Source of the DNA: Thiorhodovibrio litoralis
GTDB lineage: Bacteria; Pseudomonadota; Gammaproteobacteria; Chromatiales; Chromatiaceae
Assembly: GCF_033954455.1 (NCBI RefSeq)
Contig: NZ_CP121473.1
Location: 4,884,501 to 4,948,500, forward strand
Reading direction: 5' to 3'
DNA: 64,000 bases
Under the pieces are notes generated by a model, which saw only the letters and a list, made by a program, of their open reading frames with translations, ran no database searches and was not told where the DNA came from. Positions 45,803 through 55,778 of the stretch are shown here, in pieces. Position 1 is the stretch's first letter. Each line of letters opens with the position of its first letter. A program made the translations under genes and the position numbers.

Positions 45803-46684
45803 TCAGCCGCGTGTCTCGGAGAGCAGCCGGTCGATCAGCCCCTCGGCCTGACTCAGGTAACCACTCCCGAACAGATTCAGGTGGTTGAGAATGTGGTAGA
45901 GGTTATACAGGGACTTGCGCGTGCTGTACCCGGGCGGCAGCGGCCAGGCTTCGCGATAGGCGGCATGAAAATCGCCGCCAAAGCCGCCGAACAGTTCGGT
46001 CATGGCTAGATCCGCCTCACGGTCGCCAAAATAAACAGCAGGATCGAAGATGATGGGTGTCCCGTCGCGGTCATAGCCGATGTTGCCGCCCCACAAATCA
46101 CCATGCAGCAGGGAGGGCGCCGGGGCATGGTCGAGCAGTGCCGGCAGCGCTTCCATCAAGCGCGCGCCGCGCTCCTGCAGGCGCCCGCCATGGCCATGAC
46201 GCGCGGCTAGCTCGAGCTGAAAGCCCAAGCGCTGCTCGCGCCAGAAGGCAATCCAGTCGGCGTTTGGGCTATTCGGCTGCGGCGTCGAGCCAATGGTGTT
46301 CTCTCGATCCCAACCGAAGGTCTCGCGGGTGCAGCGGTGCATCCGCGCCAGCTGCCGCCCGGCCTCAGCGGCGCTGTCACCGCGCTGACGCCCGAGATCG
46401 ATCCATTCCATGGCGATGAACGCGTCGCAGTCGGCCACACCGGTGCACAAGGGCTGCGGAACTCGCGGCCCACCCGCAGCCGCTAGCTCCGCCAGCCCGG
46501 CCGCCTCGGCCTCGAACATTGACAGCGTCTCGCCGCGGTTGATCTTAACGAAATAGGCCCGCTCACCGTCATCGAGCTGGTAGGCCGAGTTGATACAACC
46601 GCCACCAATCGAGCGCGGCGCGGATGGAGCGAAGGGCGTGCCGCTCGCGGCGGCGATCTGTTCGGCAATCTGCGACCAATCCAT
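45803..46684 (-). CDS. Fructosamine-kinase-family protein
   Basis: A 293-residue kinase starting at ATG 46684 ([15 protein letters not shown]). Conserved features are [19 protein letters not shown] (the ATP-lysine), [14 protein letters not shown] (catalytic loop aspartate) and [20 protein letters not shown] (metal-binding aspartate). Relatives phosphorylate ketosamine adducts on proteins, which repairs glycation; bacterial members mostly act on ribulosamines. It ends 25 bases before recQ and may share its transcript. Confidence 0.93.
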   Translation of the reverse strand: MDWSQIAEQIAAASGTPFAPSAPRSIGGGCINSAYQLDDGERAYFVKINRGETLSMFEAEAAGLAELAAAGGPRVPQPLCTGVADCDAFIAMEWIDLGRQRGDSAAEAGRQLARMHRCTRETFGWDRENTIGSTPQPNSPNADWIAFWREQRLGFQLELAARHGHGGRLQERGARLMEALPALLDHAPAPSLLHGDLWGGNIGYDRDGTPIIFDPAVYFGDREADLAMTELFGGFGGDFHAAYREAWPLPPGYSTRKSLYNLYHILNHLNLFGSGYLSQAEGLIDRLLSETRG

Positions 46685-46864
46685 GAGCGATGCTGTATTT
46701 GTCGATATAAACGTTGATAACAAAGCAACCCGTTCAGCAAGGCTGTAACAAGCGCACCTGGTCCAGCACTTAACGCCACCGCGCGCGCAAGAATGTCATC
46801 GCTTTTCCTGAGTACACCGTTGTCGATGGCACTCGGCATTCCCTCGCCCCAGACCGCCCGGCAA

Positions 46865-47533
46865 TCAAATCGCGCGTGGCGTTTCCAGCAGACGCTTCAA
46901 CAACGGGCTGGTGCGCGGAAAATGGGCGCGGAGAAATTCCATCTGATCGGCCAGCACATGCCGCCCCATGAGATAGATGTACTCTGCATGTGTGGGCGTA
47001 AAGGGCACGGCCAACAACTCCATGCGCGCGGCCTCGGGTGTGCGCCCAGCCTTGTAGTTATTGCAGCGCACGCAGGCGGTGACAACATTATTCCAAGCAT
47101 TGCGCCCACCTTGACTGATCGGACGGACATGGTCGCGCGAGAGGTGTCGGCCCGAAAAGTGCCCGCCGCAGTAAAGGCAGATATGATTATCCCGCTGAAA
47201 CAGCGTGCGATTGCTGAGCGGCGGAACGTAATCGTCGCGCAGCTTGCTTGGCGCATGCTGCGCGCCATGGGTGGCGATGATGGAATGCACTTCGAGCTGG
47301 CTGCGCTCACGCGATTTCGCGTTGATACCGCCGCGCAGCAGAAAAATGGCATCCCCGCAGGAGTATGCGACCTGCCCCAGGAAATACAGCCGCGCGGCCA
47401 CGCGGTAGTCGATCCACTCCAAGGGCATACCGCCCAAATCAGTTCGAAGAACTTGCTGACTGAGTAACACGATGATACGAGCCTGAATCGACGCTGATGG
47501 GTCAACGTTGGGGGATCGACGCATGCGGTGCAT
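46865..47533 (-). CDS. HNH endonuclease-family protein
   Basis: About 222 residues from ATG 47533, which has GAGG upstream; earlier in-frame starts reach 47608. The HNH core is CLYCGGHFSGRHLSRDHVRP followed by GGRNAWNNVVTACVRCNNYK, with two CxxC zinc pairs and the catalytic histidine in RDHVRP. The C-terminal LLAVPFTPTHAEYIYLMGR is typical of a widespread chromosomal HNH group of unknown function. No restriction methylase or mobile element is nearby. Confidence 0.88.
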   Translation of the reverse strand: MHRMRRSPNVDPSASIQARIIVLLSQQVLRTDLGGMPLEWIDYRVAARLYFLGQVAYSCGDAIFLLRGGINAKSRERSQLEVHSIIATHGAQHAPSKLRDDYVPPLSNRTLFQRDNHICLYCGGHFSGRHLSRDHVRPISQGGRNAWNNVVTACVRCNNYKAGRTPEAARMELLAVPFTPTHAEYIYLMGRHVLADQMEFLRAHFPRTSPLLKRLLETPRAI

Positions 47534-47608
47534 GATACCGCCTCTGCCCGCCAACGCAACTTCCACATGCGCATCGGGGCTTGACATCGCGACCAAGACT
47601 GTCAACAA

Positions 47609-48005
47609 GCGGAAATCTGGCCCCTAGCGGAATCCGTCACGCGCAGCAGAAGCCAGAAAACGCCATCAAAACCACCCGACATCAGGTCTTTCCCATTGTT
47701 TTTATTTGTTTTTCATGGGGCGATCAAAAATTGCGCAATGTTAAGAAGCGTTAATATTTTCGGCCACTTGGAACCCATGTGACAGCCTTATCCCCACAGT
47801 TATCCACAGCCATTGTGAACATCTGTCCGAAACAGCACCAGCCAGGCACGCCGACAAGCGACGGCCACATAGTCAATGATCATTGTTCAAACTGGCGGCT
47901 GATTCCCGCGCGACCAAGCATGCAGCGGTACCGACTCCCGCTGCCACCCACCATCCAGAGCCGCCAAGGACCAGCCAAGGTCCCCGCCACCCAGCACGCA
48001 CCGCG
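47609..48005. other. AT-rich divergent region upstream of priA
   Basis: About 400 bases between the HNH gene and priA. Bases about 47690-47760 are much richer in A and T than their surroundings and are followed by two DnaA-box-like sites. No gene is seen apart from the in-frame extension of priA. Confidence 0.5.
47788..47808 (+). promoter_or_regulatory. Two DnaA-box-like sites
   Basis: TTATCCCCA at 47788-47796 (one mismatch to the E. coli consensus) and TTATCCACA at 47800-47808 (full match), 12 bases apart start to start, in the same direction. They could place priA under DnaA control or mark a DnaA reservoir. Confidence 0.5.
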
Positions 48006-50408
48006 ATGACGCCCGCCAGCAATTGCCAAACAATTCTTCAGGTCGCGGTCGCCGCCCCGCTGCCTGACCTATTCGACTACCTGCCCCCAAGCGGCAGTCA
48101 CGCAAGCCCGACACCCCAGCCTGGCATGCGCGTTCTGGTGCCTTTCGGACGCGGTCGCAGGGTCGGGTTGATCGTCGCGCTCGCCACCGAGAGCGATCAG
48201 CCGCCGGAGCGGCTCAAGGCGGCACTGACGATTCTGGACCGCGCGCCGCTGCTACAAGCCGAAGACCTGGAGTTCATTCTCTGGGCCGCCCGCTACTACC
48301 GCGCTGCGCCCGGGGAAGCGCTCTTTAGCGCGCTGCCAACCCGGCTGCGGCGGCCCGAGACTCTGCAAGGGCGCGACTTACCCGGGTGGCGTCCGACCCC
48401 GGCCGGTCAAACCGCCGAGCTTGATGCGTTCAACCGCGCGCCGCGCCAGCGCCAGAGCCTGGCCTACTTGCAGTCACATCCGGAGGGTGTCAGCCAACGC
48501 CAGCTCAATGAGACACTGGGCACATGCGGCCCCAGCCTGCGCGCGCTGGCCGAAAAGGGCCTGATCGAGGCCTGCCGAATCGCACCGCCTGCAGCTGCGT
48601 CCCCGCCCCCCAGCGATACCGGCGCAGTGATTGCGACTGCACTAACTCCGGCAACAACGCCGAAAACAGCCGCAGCCGTCATCACCGCAGTCACGCCAAA
48701 GCTTGATCAAGCCCCTAGCCCAGAACGCAGCCCATCGGCCGTTCCTGCGCCCGATCCGGCGCCTGACCCGGCAATTGATCTGGCCCAAATTCTGGCACCC
48801 GGCCCAGCACTTAACCAACAGCAGGCCGAGGCAGTCGCAGCGGTGCGCGCCAGCCAGGGCTTTGCCGGCTTCCTGCTCGATGGCATCACTGGCAGCGGCA
48901 AGACCGAGGTCTATCTGCGCCTGATCGGCGATGCGCTCGAGTTGGGCTGCCAGATTCTGGTTCTGGTGCCCGAGATCGGTCTGACCCCACAGCTCGAGCA
49001 GCGCCTGCGCGCACGCATTCCGGCCCCAATGGTCGTGCTGCATTCGGGCCTGAGTGAGCGCGAGCGCGAGGACCACTGGTTGCAGGCCGCACGCGGTAGC
49101 GCACGGGTGCTGCTTGGCACCCGCTCGGCCATTTTCCCCCCCCTGCCGGAACTTGGGCTGATCATCGTCGACGAGGAACATGACCTGTCGCTCAAACAGC
49201 AGGACGGTTTTCGCTACTCCGCGCGCGACCTGGCCGTGCGCCGCGCGCAACTGGCCCAATGCCCGGTGGTGCTCGGCTCGGCCACCCCGGCGCTCGAGAG
49301 CCTGCGCAACGCCGAGCTTGGGCGCTACCAGCGCCTGGTCCTGTCGCAACGTGCAGGACAGGCGCGCGACCCGCGCATCCTGATCACCGACATCCGTGGG
49401 CAATATCTGGACACCGGTATTGGCGTCACTCTGCATCAGCGCATCGAGGAGACCATCGGTGCCGGGCAGCAAGTGCTCTTGTTCCTCAACCGGCGCGGCT
49501 TCTCGCCAGTGCTCACCTGCCACGACTGCGGCTGGATTAGCGAATGCATTCGCTGCGACGCGCGCCTAACCATCCACCGCAATCGCGGTGAGCTGCGCTG
49601 CCATCACTGCGGCCTGATCCGCCCACTTCCAGCGCGCTGTCCTTACTGCCAAGGACCAGACTTGCGCCCGCTCGGTCAGGGGACCGAAAGGGTCGAAGAC
49701 AGCCTGCGCCAGCGCTACCCCGGCATTCCGCTCGCGCGCATCGACCGCGACAGCACCAGCCGCAAGGGTGAGCTCGAGCGCCTGCTCACCGGCGCCTTGA
49801 ACGGCGATTTTCGCATCCTGCTCGGCACCCAAATGCTGGCCAAGGGCCACCACCTGCCGGGCATCACACTGGTCGGCATTCTCGACCTCGACCACGGCCT
49901 CTATGGCGCCGACTTCCGCGCCACCGAGCGCATGGCGCAACTGCTGGTGCAAGTGGCCGGACGTGCAGGACGCGCGGAGAAACCCGGCACAGTCATCTTG
50001 CAGACCCGCCACCCGCATCATCCGATGCTGCGCGCGCTACTCCAGCATGGCTATGGCGCCTTTGCCCGTGCCGCCCTTGATGAGCGCCGCGCCGCGACCA
50101 TGCCGCCGTTCTCCTATCAGGCGCTGATCCGTGCAGACAGCCCGCGAGAGGAAGCCGCGCTCGCCTTCCTGCGCCAGACAGCGGCCCTTGCCCGCGAGCA
50201 CCAGCGCCCCGGCATCGACGTCTGGGGCCCGGCACCCGCCGCTATGGAACAACGCGCCGGCCGCCACCGCGCCCAACTCCTGCTGCAAGCCACAGAGCGC
50301 GGCCCGCTGCACCAGCTGCTCGACCGCCTGCTGCCGCCCCTGCGCGCCCTGCCCCGTCCGCGCGACCTGCGCTTCAGCCTGGATGTGGACCCGCAAGAGA
50401 CGCTATAG
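48006..50408 (+). CDS. priA: Primosomal protein N' (PriA helicase)
   Basis: About 800 residues from ATG 48006; the frame is open further upstream but only this start gives the normal N-terminus (LQVAVAAPLPDLFDYLPP). It restarts collapsed replication forks. Motifs: Walker A LLDGITGSGKTEVYLRL, DEEH box LIIVDEEHDLSLKQQDG, and zinc-binding cysteine pairs (CHDCGWISECIRCDARLT, CHHCG, CPYC). Compared with E. coli PriA (732 residues) it has an extra Pro/Ala/Thr-rich linker of about 75 residues (near 190-265) between the N-terminal DNA-binding part and the helicase core. Confidence 0.97.
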   Translation: MTPASNCQTILQVAVAAPLPDLFDYLPPSGSHASPTPQPGMRVLVPFGRGRRVGLIVALATESDQPPERLKAALTILDRAPLLQAEDLEFILWAARYYRAAPGEALFSALPTRLRRPETLQGRDLPGWRPTPAGQTAELDAFNRAPRQRQSLAYLQSHPEGVSQRQLNETLGTCGPSLRALAEKGLIEACRIAPPAAASPPPSDTGAVIATALTPATTPKTAAAVITAVTPKLDQAPSPERSPSAVPAPDPAPDPAIDLAQILAPGPALNQQQAEAVAAVRASQGFAGFLLDGITGSGKTEVYLRLIGDALELGCQILVLVPEIGLTPQLEQRLRARIPAPMVVLHSGLSEREREDHWLQAARGSARVLLGTRSAIFPPLPELGLIIVDEEHDLSLKQQDGFRYSARDLAVRRAQLAQCPVVLGSATPALESLRNAELGRYQRLVLSQRAGQARDPRILITDIRGQYLDTGIGVTLHQRIEETIGAGQQVLLFLNRRGFSPVLTCHDCGWISECIRCDARLTIHRNRGELRCHHCGLIRPLPARCPYCQGPDLRPLGQGTERVEDSLRQRYPGIPLARIDRDSTSRKGELERLLTGALNGDFRILLGTQMLAKGHHLPGITLVGILDLDHGLYGADFRATERMAQLLVQVAGRAGRAEKPGTVILQTRHPHHPMLRALLQHGYGAFARAALDERRAATMPPFSYQALIRADSPREEAALAFLRQTAALAREHQRPGIDVWGPAPAAMEQRAGRHRAQLLLQATERGPLHQLLDRLLPPLRALPRPRDLRFSLDVDPQETL

Positions 50409-50513
50409 CCTGCCTGGGCATCCGTTGAGCTGGCCTGCCAGTCTTGTCCGCTGGCGAGCGGTCAAAGAATTCCGCTACCATAGCTGTAGTTTCCCAAGCG
50501 GTCTTACACACGC

Positions 50514-52394
50514 ATGAAGCAAGCACTCCTCCAACAGGTCAAACAAGCCTGGACCGCGATCGCGGCAGCGGATGGTCTCGACCCTGCCGCTCCGTCCGGC
50601 CGCATCCAGGTCGACCGCACCCGCGATCCCGCGCATGGCGATTTCGCCACCAATGCCGCCATGGTGTTGGCCAAGGCGGCGCGCTGTAAGCCGCGCGATC
50701 TGGCCACCCGGCTGGTGGAGCAGCTGCCGGAGTCGGGGCTGATCGCGCGCGTTGAGATCGCTGGACCTGGCTTTATTAATTTCTTCCTCGCAGAGACTGC
50801 TTACCTGAGCCTGATCCCGGACATCCTTGGCGCCGGCCCCGCCTATGGCCGCAGCGACCAGGGCAGCGATGAGCGGGTGCAGGTGGAGTTCGTCTCAGCC
50901 AATCCGACCGGGCCGCTGCATGTCGGGCACGGGCGCGGCGCGGCCTATGGCGCCGTGGTGGCCAACCTGCTCGAAGCAGTCGGCTATAAGGTGCATCGGG
51001 AATACTATGTCAATGACGCCGGCCGGCAGATGGACATCCTGGCCACCTCGGTATGGCTGCGCTATCTGGAGCTGTGCGGCGAGGAATTGCGCTTTCCGGC
51101 CAACGGCTACCGTGGCGACTATGTCTGGGACATCGCGGCATCCTTGCATCGCGAGCATGGCGATGCCTATCGCCAGGAGGCCAACGCGGTCTTTGAAGGG
51201 ATACCCGAGGATGCGCCAAGCGCCGATGAGCTAAGCGAAGCGGGCGAGCCGCTGCCTGCGGCCCCGTGCGGCGACAAGGAGGCCCATATCGACGCGCTGA
51301 TCGCGCGCGCCCAGCAACTGCTGGGCGATAACCGCTACCGACTGGTGTTCGAGCTGGGGCTGAACAGCATTCTCGATGACATCCGCGACGATCTCGCCCA
51401 GTTTGGCGTGGAGTATCAGGAATGGTATTCCGAGCGCACCCTGGCCGAGAGCGGCGTGGTGACCAAGGCCATCGAACGGCTGCGCGCCGCAGGACATGTG
51501 TATGAACGTGAGGGCGCGCTTTGGTTTCGCTCCAGCGACTTTGGCGATGAGAAAGACCGGGTGCTGGTGCGCGAGAACGGCCAGAGCACCTACTTTGCCT
51601 CCGACATCGCCTACCATGCCGACAAGCTCGAGCGCGGCTTCAACCGGGTATTCGACATCTGGGGCGCCGATCACCACGGCTATGTGCCGCGCGTTAAAGC
51701 GGCCCTGCAGGCGCTCGGTGATGATCCGGGCCGGCTGGATGTGCTGCTGGTGCAGTTCGCCATCCTTTACCGCGGCGGACAGAAGGTACAGATGTCCACC
51801 CGTTCGGGCCAGTTCGTCACCCTGCGCGAGCTGCGCAAGGAGGTTGGCAAGGACGCGGCGCGCTTTTTCTACATCATGCGCCGGTGTGAGCAACATCTAG
51901 ACTTTGACCTGGATCTCGCCAAGAGCCAAAGCAACGACAATCCGGTCTACTATGTGCAGTATGCTCATGCCCGCATCGAGAGCGTGCTGCGCCAGGCGGC
52001 AGACAAAGGACTAGCAATCGAGGGCACGGCTGCGATGGCCAGGGGCGTGGCGAGTGACCCGGCCGATAGTGGAGCCAACAACGCAGAAAGCCCCGGTCAG
52101 CAAGGCATCAGTCAGCTCGCGCGCTTGACAGAGCCGCACGAGCAAAGCCTGCTGCGCACCCTGTCGCGCTACCCGGAGGTCGTTTTGGCCGCAGCACTCG
52201 AGTCCGAGCCGCATCAGCTCACGCATTATCTGCGCGAGCTCGCGACCGACTTTCACGCTTACTACAACGCGCATCAATTCATCGTCGAGGATGCCGACTT
52301 GCGCGAAGCGCGCGGTGCGCTGATTCTGGCGATCCGCCAGGTGCTGCGCAACGGCCTCGGGCTGATCGGCGTTTCGGCGCCTGAGGCGATGTAG
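50514..52394 (+). CDS. argS: Arginyl-tRNA synthetase
   Basis: A 626-residue class I synthetase starting at ATG 50514. The HIGH motif is in [16 protein letters not shown] and the degenerate KMSK region is [15 protein letters not shown], as usual for ArgRS. The N-terminal Add1 domain and C-terminal anticodon-binding domain ([20 protein letters not shown]) are present. Two small inserts are rich in Glu/Ala (near residue 235) and Ser/Gly/Asn (near 510). It follows priA by about 105 bases, with a SPOR gene downstream. Confidence 0.98.
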   Translation: MKQALLQQVKQAWTAIAAADGLDPAAPSGRIQVDRTRDPAHGDFATNAAMVLAKAARCKPRDLATRLVEQLPESGLIARVEIAGPGFINFFLAETAYLSLIPDILGAGPAYGRSDQGSDERVQVEFVSANPTGPLHVGHGRGAAYGAVVANLLEAVGYKVHREYYVNDAGRQMDILATSVWLRYLELCGEELRFPANGYRGDYVWDIAASLHREHGDAYRQEANAVFEGIPEDAPSADELSEAGEPLPAAPCGDKEAHIDALIARAQQLLGDNRYRLVFELGLNSILDDIRDDLAQFGVEYQEWYSERTLAESGVVTKAIERLRAAGHVYEREGALWFRSSDFGDEKDRVLVRENGQSTYFASDIAYHADKLERGFNRVFDIWGADHHGYVPRVKAALQALGDDPGRLDVLLVQFAILYRGGQKVQMSTRSGQFVTLRELRKEVGKDAARFFYIMRRCEQHLDFDLDLAKSQSNDNPVYYVQYAHARIESVLRQAADKGLAIEGTAAMARGVASDPADSGANNAESPGQQGISQLARLTEPHEQSLLRTLSRYPEVVLAAALESEPHQLTHYLRELATDFHAYYNAHQFIVEDADLREARGALILAIRQVLRNGLGLIGVSAPEAM

Positions 52395-52579
52395 TCATCA
52401 CAACTTAGCTCTCGGTTTTGGGCCGGATGGCGGGCGCGGGGGTTTTCAGCGGCAGGACGCCGCTGGAAAGCCTACAGGGAAGTATTCACGGCGTCCCCCG
52501 CGACTGCCATCCGGCTCAAAACAAGCCGAAACACCTGCAATTCCTTTGTCAACCCCAACGCCCCGTCTGGATTTGGATT

Positions 52580-53155
52580 ATGGCGAGAACCACGACAAGA
52601 AGCAGTCCATCATCGCGCAAGCGCGACCGCCCACAGAGCACCGGTGCCTTCTGGTTCCTGCTCGGCGCCCTGGTCGGCGCCTTCGGCATGGGGCTCGCCT
52701 GGATGCGGGACGCCAGGATTCCACAGCCCGCCACCCAAGCGCCGGTGGCCGAGGCGCCGAAACCGAAACCAACGTTCGACTTTTTTGAGACGCTGCCGCA
52801 AGAAGAAGTCCTGGTGCCGGTTGAGGAGGCCGCGGCCCCACAAGCACCGCGCCCGACACCCAAACCTGCCGAGAAGGCGGCGTCAACCGCGCCCAAGCCC
52901 GCCTCGACACCCCCGCCGGCCGCAGCCGCGAAATACCAGCTACAACTCGGCTCCTTCCGCGATCGCGCGGATGCCGAGCGGCGCAAGGCTGAGCTGGCCC
53001 TGCAAGGGCTCAGCGTGAACATCGTCGCCGCCGACGTCGGCGGTGCAAAAACCTACCGACTGCGAACCAGCACCTTCGACAAAGCCGGCGCCGACGCCCT
53101 GGGCAAAAAGCTCCAGGCGCAGGGCGTCAGCAGCATGGCCATTCGGGCCGATTAG
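52580..53155 (+). CDS. SPOR-domain protein (FtsN-like)
   Basis: A 191-residue bitopic protein starting at ATG 52580 (MARTTTRSSPSSRKRDRP). A basic N-terminus is followed by one membrane helix (FWFLLGALVGAFGMGLAW), a Pro/Ala-rich periplasmic linker (about 55-110) and a C-terminal SPOR domain (YQLQLGSFRDRADAERRKAE to GVSSMAIRAD). SPOR domains bind denuded septal peptidoglycan, so it probably works at the division site. Position downstream of argS is the common gammaproteobacterial place for such a gene. Confidence 0.92.
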   Translation: MARTTTRSSPSSRKRDRPQSTGAFWFLLGALVGAFGMGLAWMRDARIPQPATQAPVAEAPKPKPTFDFFETLPQEEVLVPVEEAAAPQAPRPTPKPAEKAASTAPKPASTPPPAAAAKYQLQLGSFRDRADAERRKAELALQGLSVNIVAADVGGAKTYRLRTSTFDKAGADALGKKLQAQGVSSMAIRAD

Positions 53156-53182
53156 CCGGTTACATCGGCAACCCCGCTCTGG

Positions 53183-54037
53183 TCACCCCCGACCGCCGCG
53201 ACTGACCTTACGCAACAGAGCGTCCAGGGCTGAGGTCGGCAACAAGCGCCGCAAGACACCCAGCAGATGGGTTGGTAGCGTCACGGCGTAACGGGGTTTC
53301 GGCCGCGGGTGCTCGAGCGCGAGAATGAGTTTTTTCAGCACCGCCTCGGCCGGCAAAGTGAAGGGCTGCACCGCGCCTTCCTGCTCTAGGCGCTCCGCCA
53401 TGCGGCGATAGGCCTCCTCGTGCGGACTCCCTGTGGGATCGACATACCGCTCAAAGGCGGTTCGCGCGTTGCCACGAAAGCGGCTCTCGATCGGACCGGG
53501 CTCGATCAGAATGACCTTGATGCCGCTGCCCGCAAGCTCCAGCCGCAAGGTGTCAGTGAGTCCCTCAAGCGCGAACTTGCTCGCCACATAGGCACCGCGA
53601 AATGGCAGGGCTACCAGACCGAGCACCGAACTGTTCTGAATGATGCGGCCGCTGCCCTGGGCGCGCATCAAGGGAATGATGCGTCGGGTGAGATCGTGCC
53701 AACCGAACAGATTGGTCTCGAACTGGGCGCGCAGCGCCTCGGGTGTCAGGTCCTCTACCGCGCCGGGCAAGCCGAAGGCGCCGTTATTGAATAGCGCATC
53801 CAGGCGGCCGCCGGTTAGCGCGAGCGCTGCCTCCAACCCGTTGGCAATGCTCGTGCCATCGGCGAGATCAAGCCGCACGGCGGCAAGCCCCGCCTGCTCC
53901 AACGCTTGGACGTCCGCAATGTTGCGCACGCTGGCGATGACCTGATGGCCGCGCCGCGCGAGCCCGAGCGCGCAAACCCGCCCGATGCCACTGGAGCAGC
54001 CGGTAATCAGAATGCGGCGTGGCTCGATCTCTTTCAT
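53183..54037 (-). CDS. SDR-family oxidoreductase
   Basis: A 284-residue classical short-chain dehydrogenase starting at ATG 54037. Motifs: ILITGCSSGIGRVCAL (cofactor binding), FNNGAFG in place of NNAG, serine in IIQNSSVLGL, and YVASK (catalytic Tyr and Lys). After IEPGPIESRF it has a variable substrate loop and a basic C-terminus. It resembles the retinol-dehydrogenase or hydroxysteroid-dehydrogenase-like group common in proteobacteria. Convergent with the SPOR gene. Substrate unknown. Confidence 0.9.
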   Translation of the reverse strand: MKEIEPRRILITGCSSGIGRVCALGLARRGHQVIASVRNIADVQALEQAGLAAVRLDLADGTSIANGLEAALALTGGRLDALFNNGAFGLPGAVEDLTPEALRAQFETNLFGWHDLTRRIIPLMRAQGSGRIIQNSSVLGLVALPFRGAYVASKFALEGLTDTLRLELAGSGIKVILIEPGPIESRFRGNARTAFERYVDPTGSPHEEAYRRMAERLEQEGAVQPFTLPAEAVLKKLILALEHPRPKPRYAVTLPTHLLGVLRRLLPTSALDALLRKVSRGGRG

Positions 54038-54335
54038 GCATTTAACCTCCGTGCTGGCACCGGTGCGCCCTGATGCCTCTTGGTCCTGAGCGCATCCGGC
54101 AAGGCTTGCAGGCGCTTAACTGCGGGAGCGGCAGCCGCCGTCATCCGCAACCAGAACCTCGGCCAGAACCTCGGCCAGAACCTCGGCCAATACAGGCCGC
54201 GCGGTGCTGGTCCGAGCCGGCCCAGAATTGGGGCCTAATTTGGATTAAAAATTTTTTATCGCACCCGCTTGCTTCTGGCGCAGAACAACCCCATATTGCG
54301 CGGGTTAAACATTGCGTTAAAGCGAGGACCCGACC
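54038..54335. other. Intergenic region upstream of fmdB
   Basis: About 300 bases between the divergent SDR gene and fmdB. It contains three copies of a 12-base repeat and then an AT-rich tract (about 54235-54265), probably part of the fmdB promoter. A GAGGA ribosome-binding site precedes the fmdB start. Confidence 0.5.
54151..54186. repeat. Three tandem copies of a 12-base unit
   Basis: CCAGAACCTCGG occurs at 54151-54162, 54163-54174 and 54175-54186 without change, then degenerates. It lies about 150 bases before the fmdB start. Confidence 0.9.
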
Positions 54336-54698
54336 ATGCCCATTTACGAGTATCAGTGCCAAGCCTGCGGTCATGAGATGGACGCGTTGCAGAAGATCAG
54401 CGACGCGCCGCTGACCGACTGCCCGGAATGCGGGGCACCGACACTGAAGAAGAAAATCTCGGCTGCCGCTTTTCGCCTGAAAGGCTCTGGTTGGTACGAG
54501 ACCGATTTCAAAAAGGACGGTCGCAAAAACGTGCATGATTCAGGCGATAAGCCCGGAGACAAAGCCTCCTCTGGCGATAAGAAGAAAGGGGACGGCAAGC
54601 CGGCCACCACGGCCGACAGCACTAAGAAGACCGCCGCGAGCGATTCGGGCAAGTCCTCCAGCACCAGCAAGCCGGCGAGCAACAGCAAGGCCGCCTGA
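54336..54698 (+). CDS. FmdB-family zinc-ribbon protein
   Basis: A 120-residue protein starting at ATG 54336. The FmdB zinc ribbon opens it (MPIYEYQCQACGHEMDALQK, then CPECGAPTLKKKISAAAFRL) with two CxxC pairs, followed by GSGWYETDF. The second half is a low-complexity Lys/Ser/Gly/Ala tail. Family members are often called putative regulators; function is not known. In many gammaproteobacteria it stands next to aspS, which is not seen here. Confidence 0.92.
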   Translation: MPIYEYQCQACGHEMDALQKISDAPLTDCPECGAPTLKKKISAAAFRLKGSGWYETDFKKDGRKNVHDSGDKPGDKASSGDKKKGDGKPATTADSTKKTAASDSGKSSSTSKPASNSKAA

Positions 54699-54762
54699 AG
54701 CCCACTCCCCCTCTCTTTGGCACGCGCCTCGCAACGCCATCCAGCGGATCTCTCCAGCACTG

Positions 54763-54783
54763 GAAGCGCCCGCGGGGCGCTTC
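54763..54783. terminator. GC-rich hairpin between fmdB and ftsX
   Basis: GAAGCGCCC and GGGCGCTTC form a 9-bp stem with a GCG loop between two convergent genes. There is no long T run on either side, so it would be a weak or bidirectional terminator. Confidence 0.5.
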
Positions 54784-54808
54784 GCACAACAGCGGCCCCA
54801 GGCGGCGA

Positions 54809-55771
54809 TCAGGATTCAGGCCGCATCGCGCCGAGATGGCGACCGACCGCGATCCAGCTCCCGAATATGCCTAGCGCGGTGCCGCCGCCAATCAGGGCCA
54901 GGGATGGCAGCGGGCCAAGCGCGCGCAGGTGAAAGACACTCTGATAGCTCGCCGCGAGCTGATCCGCCGGCAGTTGCATCGCCGCCACGGTGAGCCACAC
55001 CATCACCCAGGCCATCACACCGCTGAGCAGGCCGTACCAGGCGCCGCTGTAGAGAAAGGGCCGCCGAATAAAGCCGGTGGTCGCCCCCACCAGGTGCATG
55101 ACGTCGATTTCATCGCGGCGGTTTTCGATCTCCAGGCGGATGGTGTTGCCCACCACCAGCAGTACGCCTAGCGCCAGCGCCAGGCTGAGCAGCCCGAGCG
55201 CGCGTTCAAGCAGCTCCACCAGCGCCTGCAGGCGCCGCGCCCACTCGGTATCCAGGCGCGTGAAATTGACATCATCAAGCTGCTCAAGGCCATCAAGCAG
55301 CTGCGTCAGTTGCTTCACGCCCGTCAAATGCGGTGCCGGAAATACCGAAATCACCACCGGCAGCGGGTTCTCGCTTAGCTGATCCAAGGCGGCTCCCAAG
55401 CCGCTGTATTCACGAAACTCAGCCAACCCCTGCTCGCGCGAAATCACCTGCGCGCGGACGATATCACTACGCGCCTGCCAGCGCCGTGCGAACTCCTCGG
55501 CGGCAGACTCGTCCACACTGGACTCGAGAAACACCGAAATCGCCGCTGAGCCTTCCCAGTAACCACCAAGGGCCTTGAGATTTTCTGTCAGCACAAAGAG
55601 CGAGGCCGGCAGCATCAGGGCCACCGCCATGGCCGCCACCGTCATGCCGGTTGCGAAAGGCGCGCCCAACAGGCGCCGCAAGGTCGTCACCGCATTGTCG
55701 CGATGATGCGCCATCCAGGCCTCGAAGCGAGCGGAGAACGGGCGTTGATGACGGCGCGAGCGACCTTTCAT
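54809..55771 (-). CDS. ftsX: Cell division protein FtsX
   Basis: About 320 residues from ATG 55771, seven bases after the ftsE stop; an ATG at 55801 would overlap ftsE and add ten residues. A cytoplasmic N-terminus, one membrane helix (TGMTVAAMAVALMLPASLFV), a periplasmic domain and three C-terminal helices fit FtsX. It forms the membrane part of the FtsEX complex that activates periplasmic cell-wall hydrolases at division. Confidence 0.95.
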   Translation of the reverse strand: MKGRSRRHQRPFSARFEAWMAHHRDNAVTTLRRLLGAPFATGMTVAAMAVALMLPASLFVLTENLKALGGYWEGSAAISVFLESSVDESAAEEFARRWQARSDIVRAQVISREQGLAEFREYSGLGAALDQLSENPLPVVISVFPAPHLTGVKQLTQLLDGLEQLDDVNFTRLDTEWARRLQALVELLERALGLLSLALALGVLLVVGNTIRLEIENRRDEIDVMHLVGATTGFIRRPFLYSGAWYGLLSGVMAWVMVWLTVAAMQLPADQLAASYQSVFHLRALGPLPSLALIGGGTALGIFGSWIAVGRHLGAMRPES

Positions 55772-55778
55772 GCGCGCT

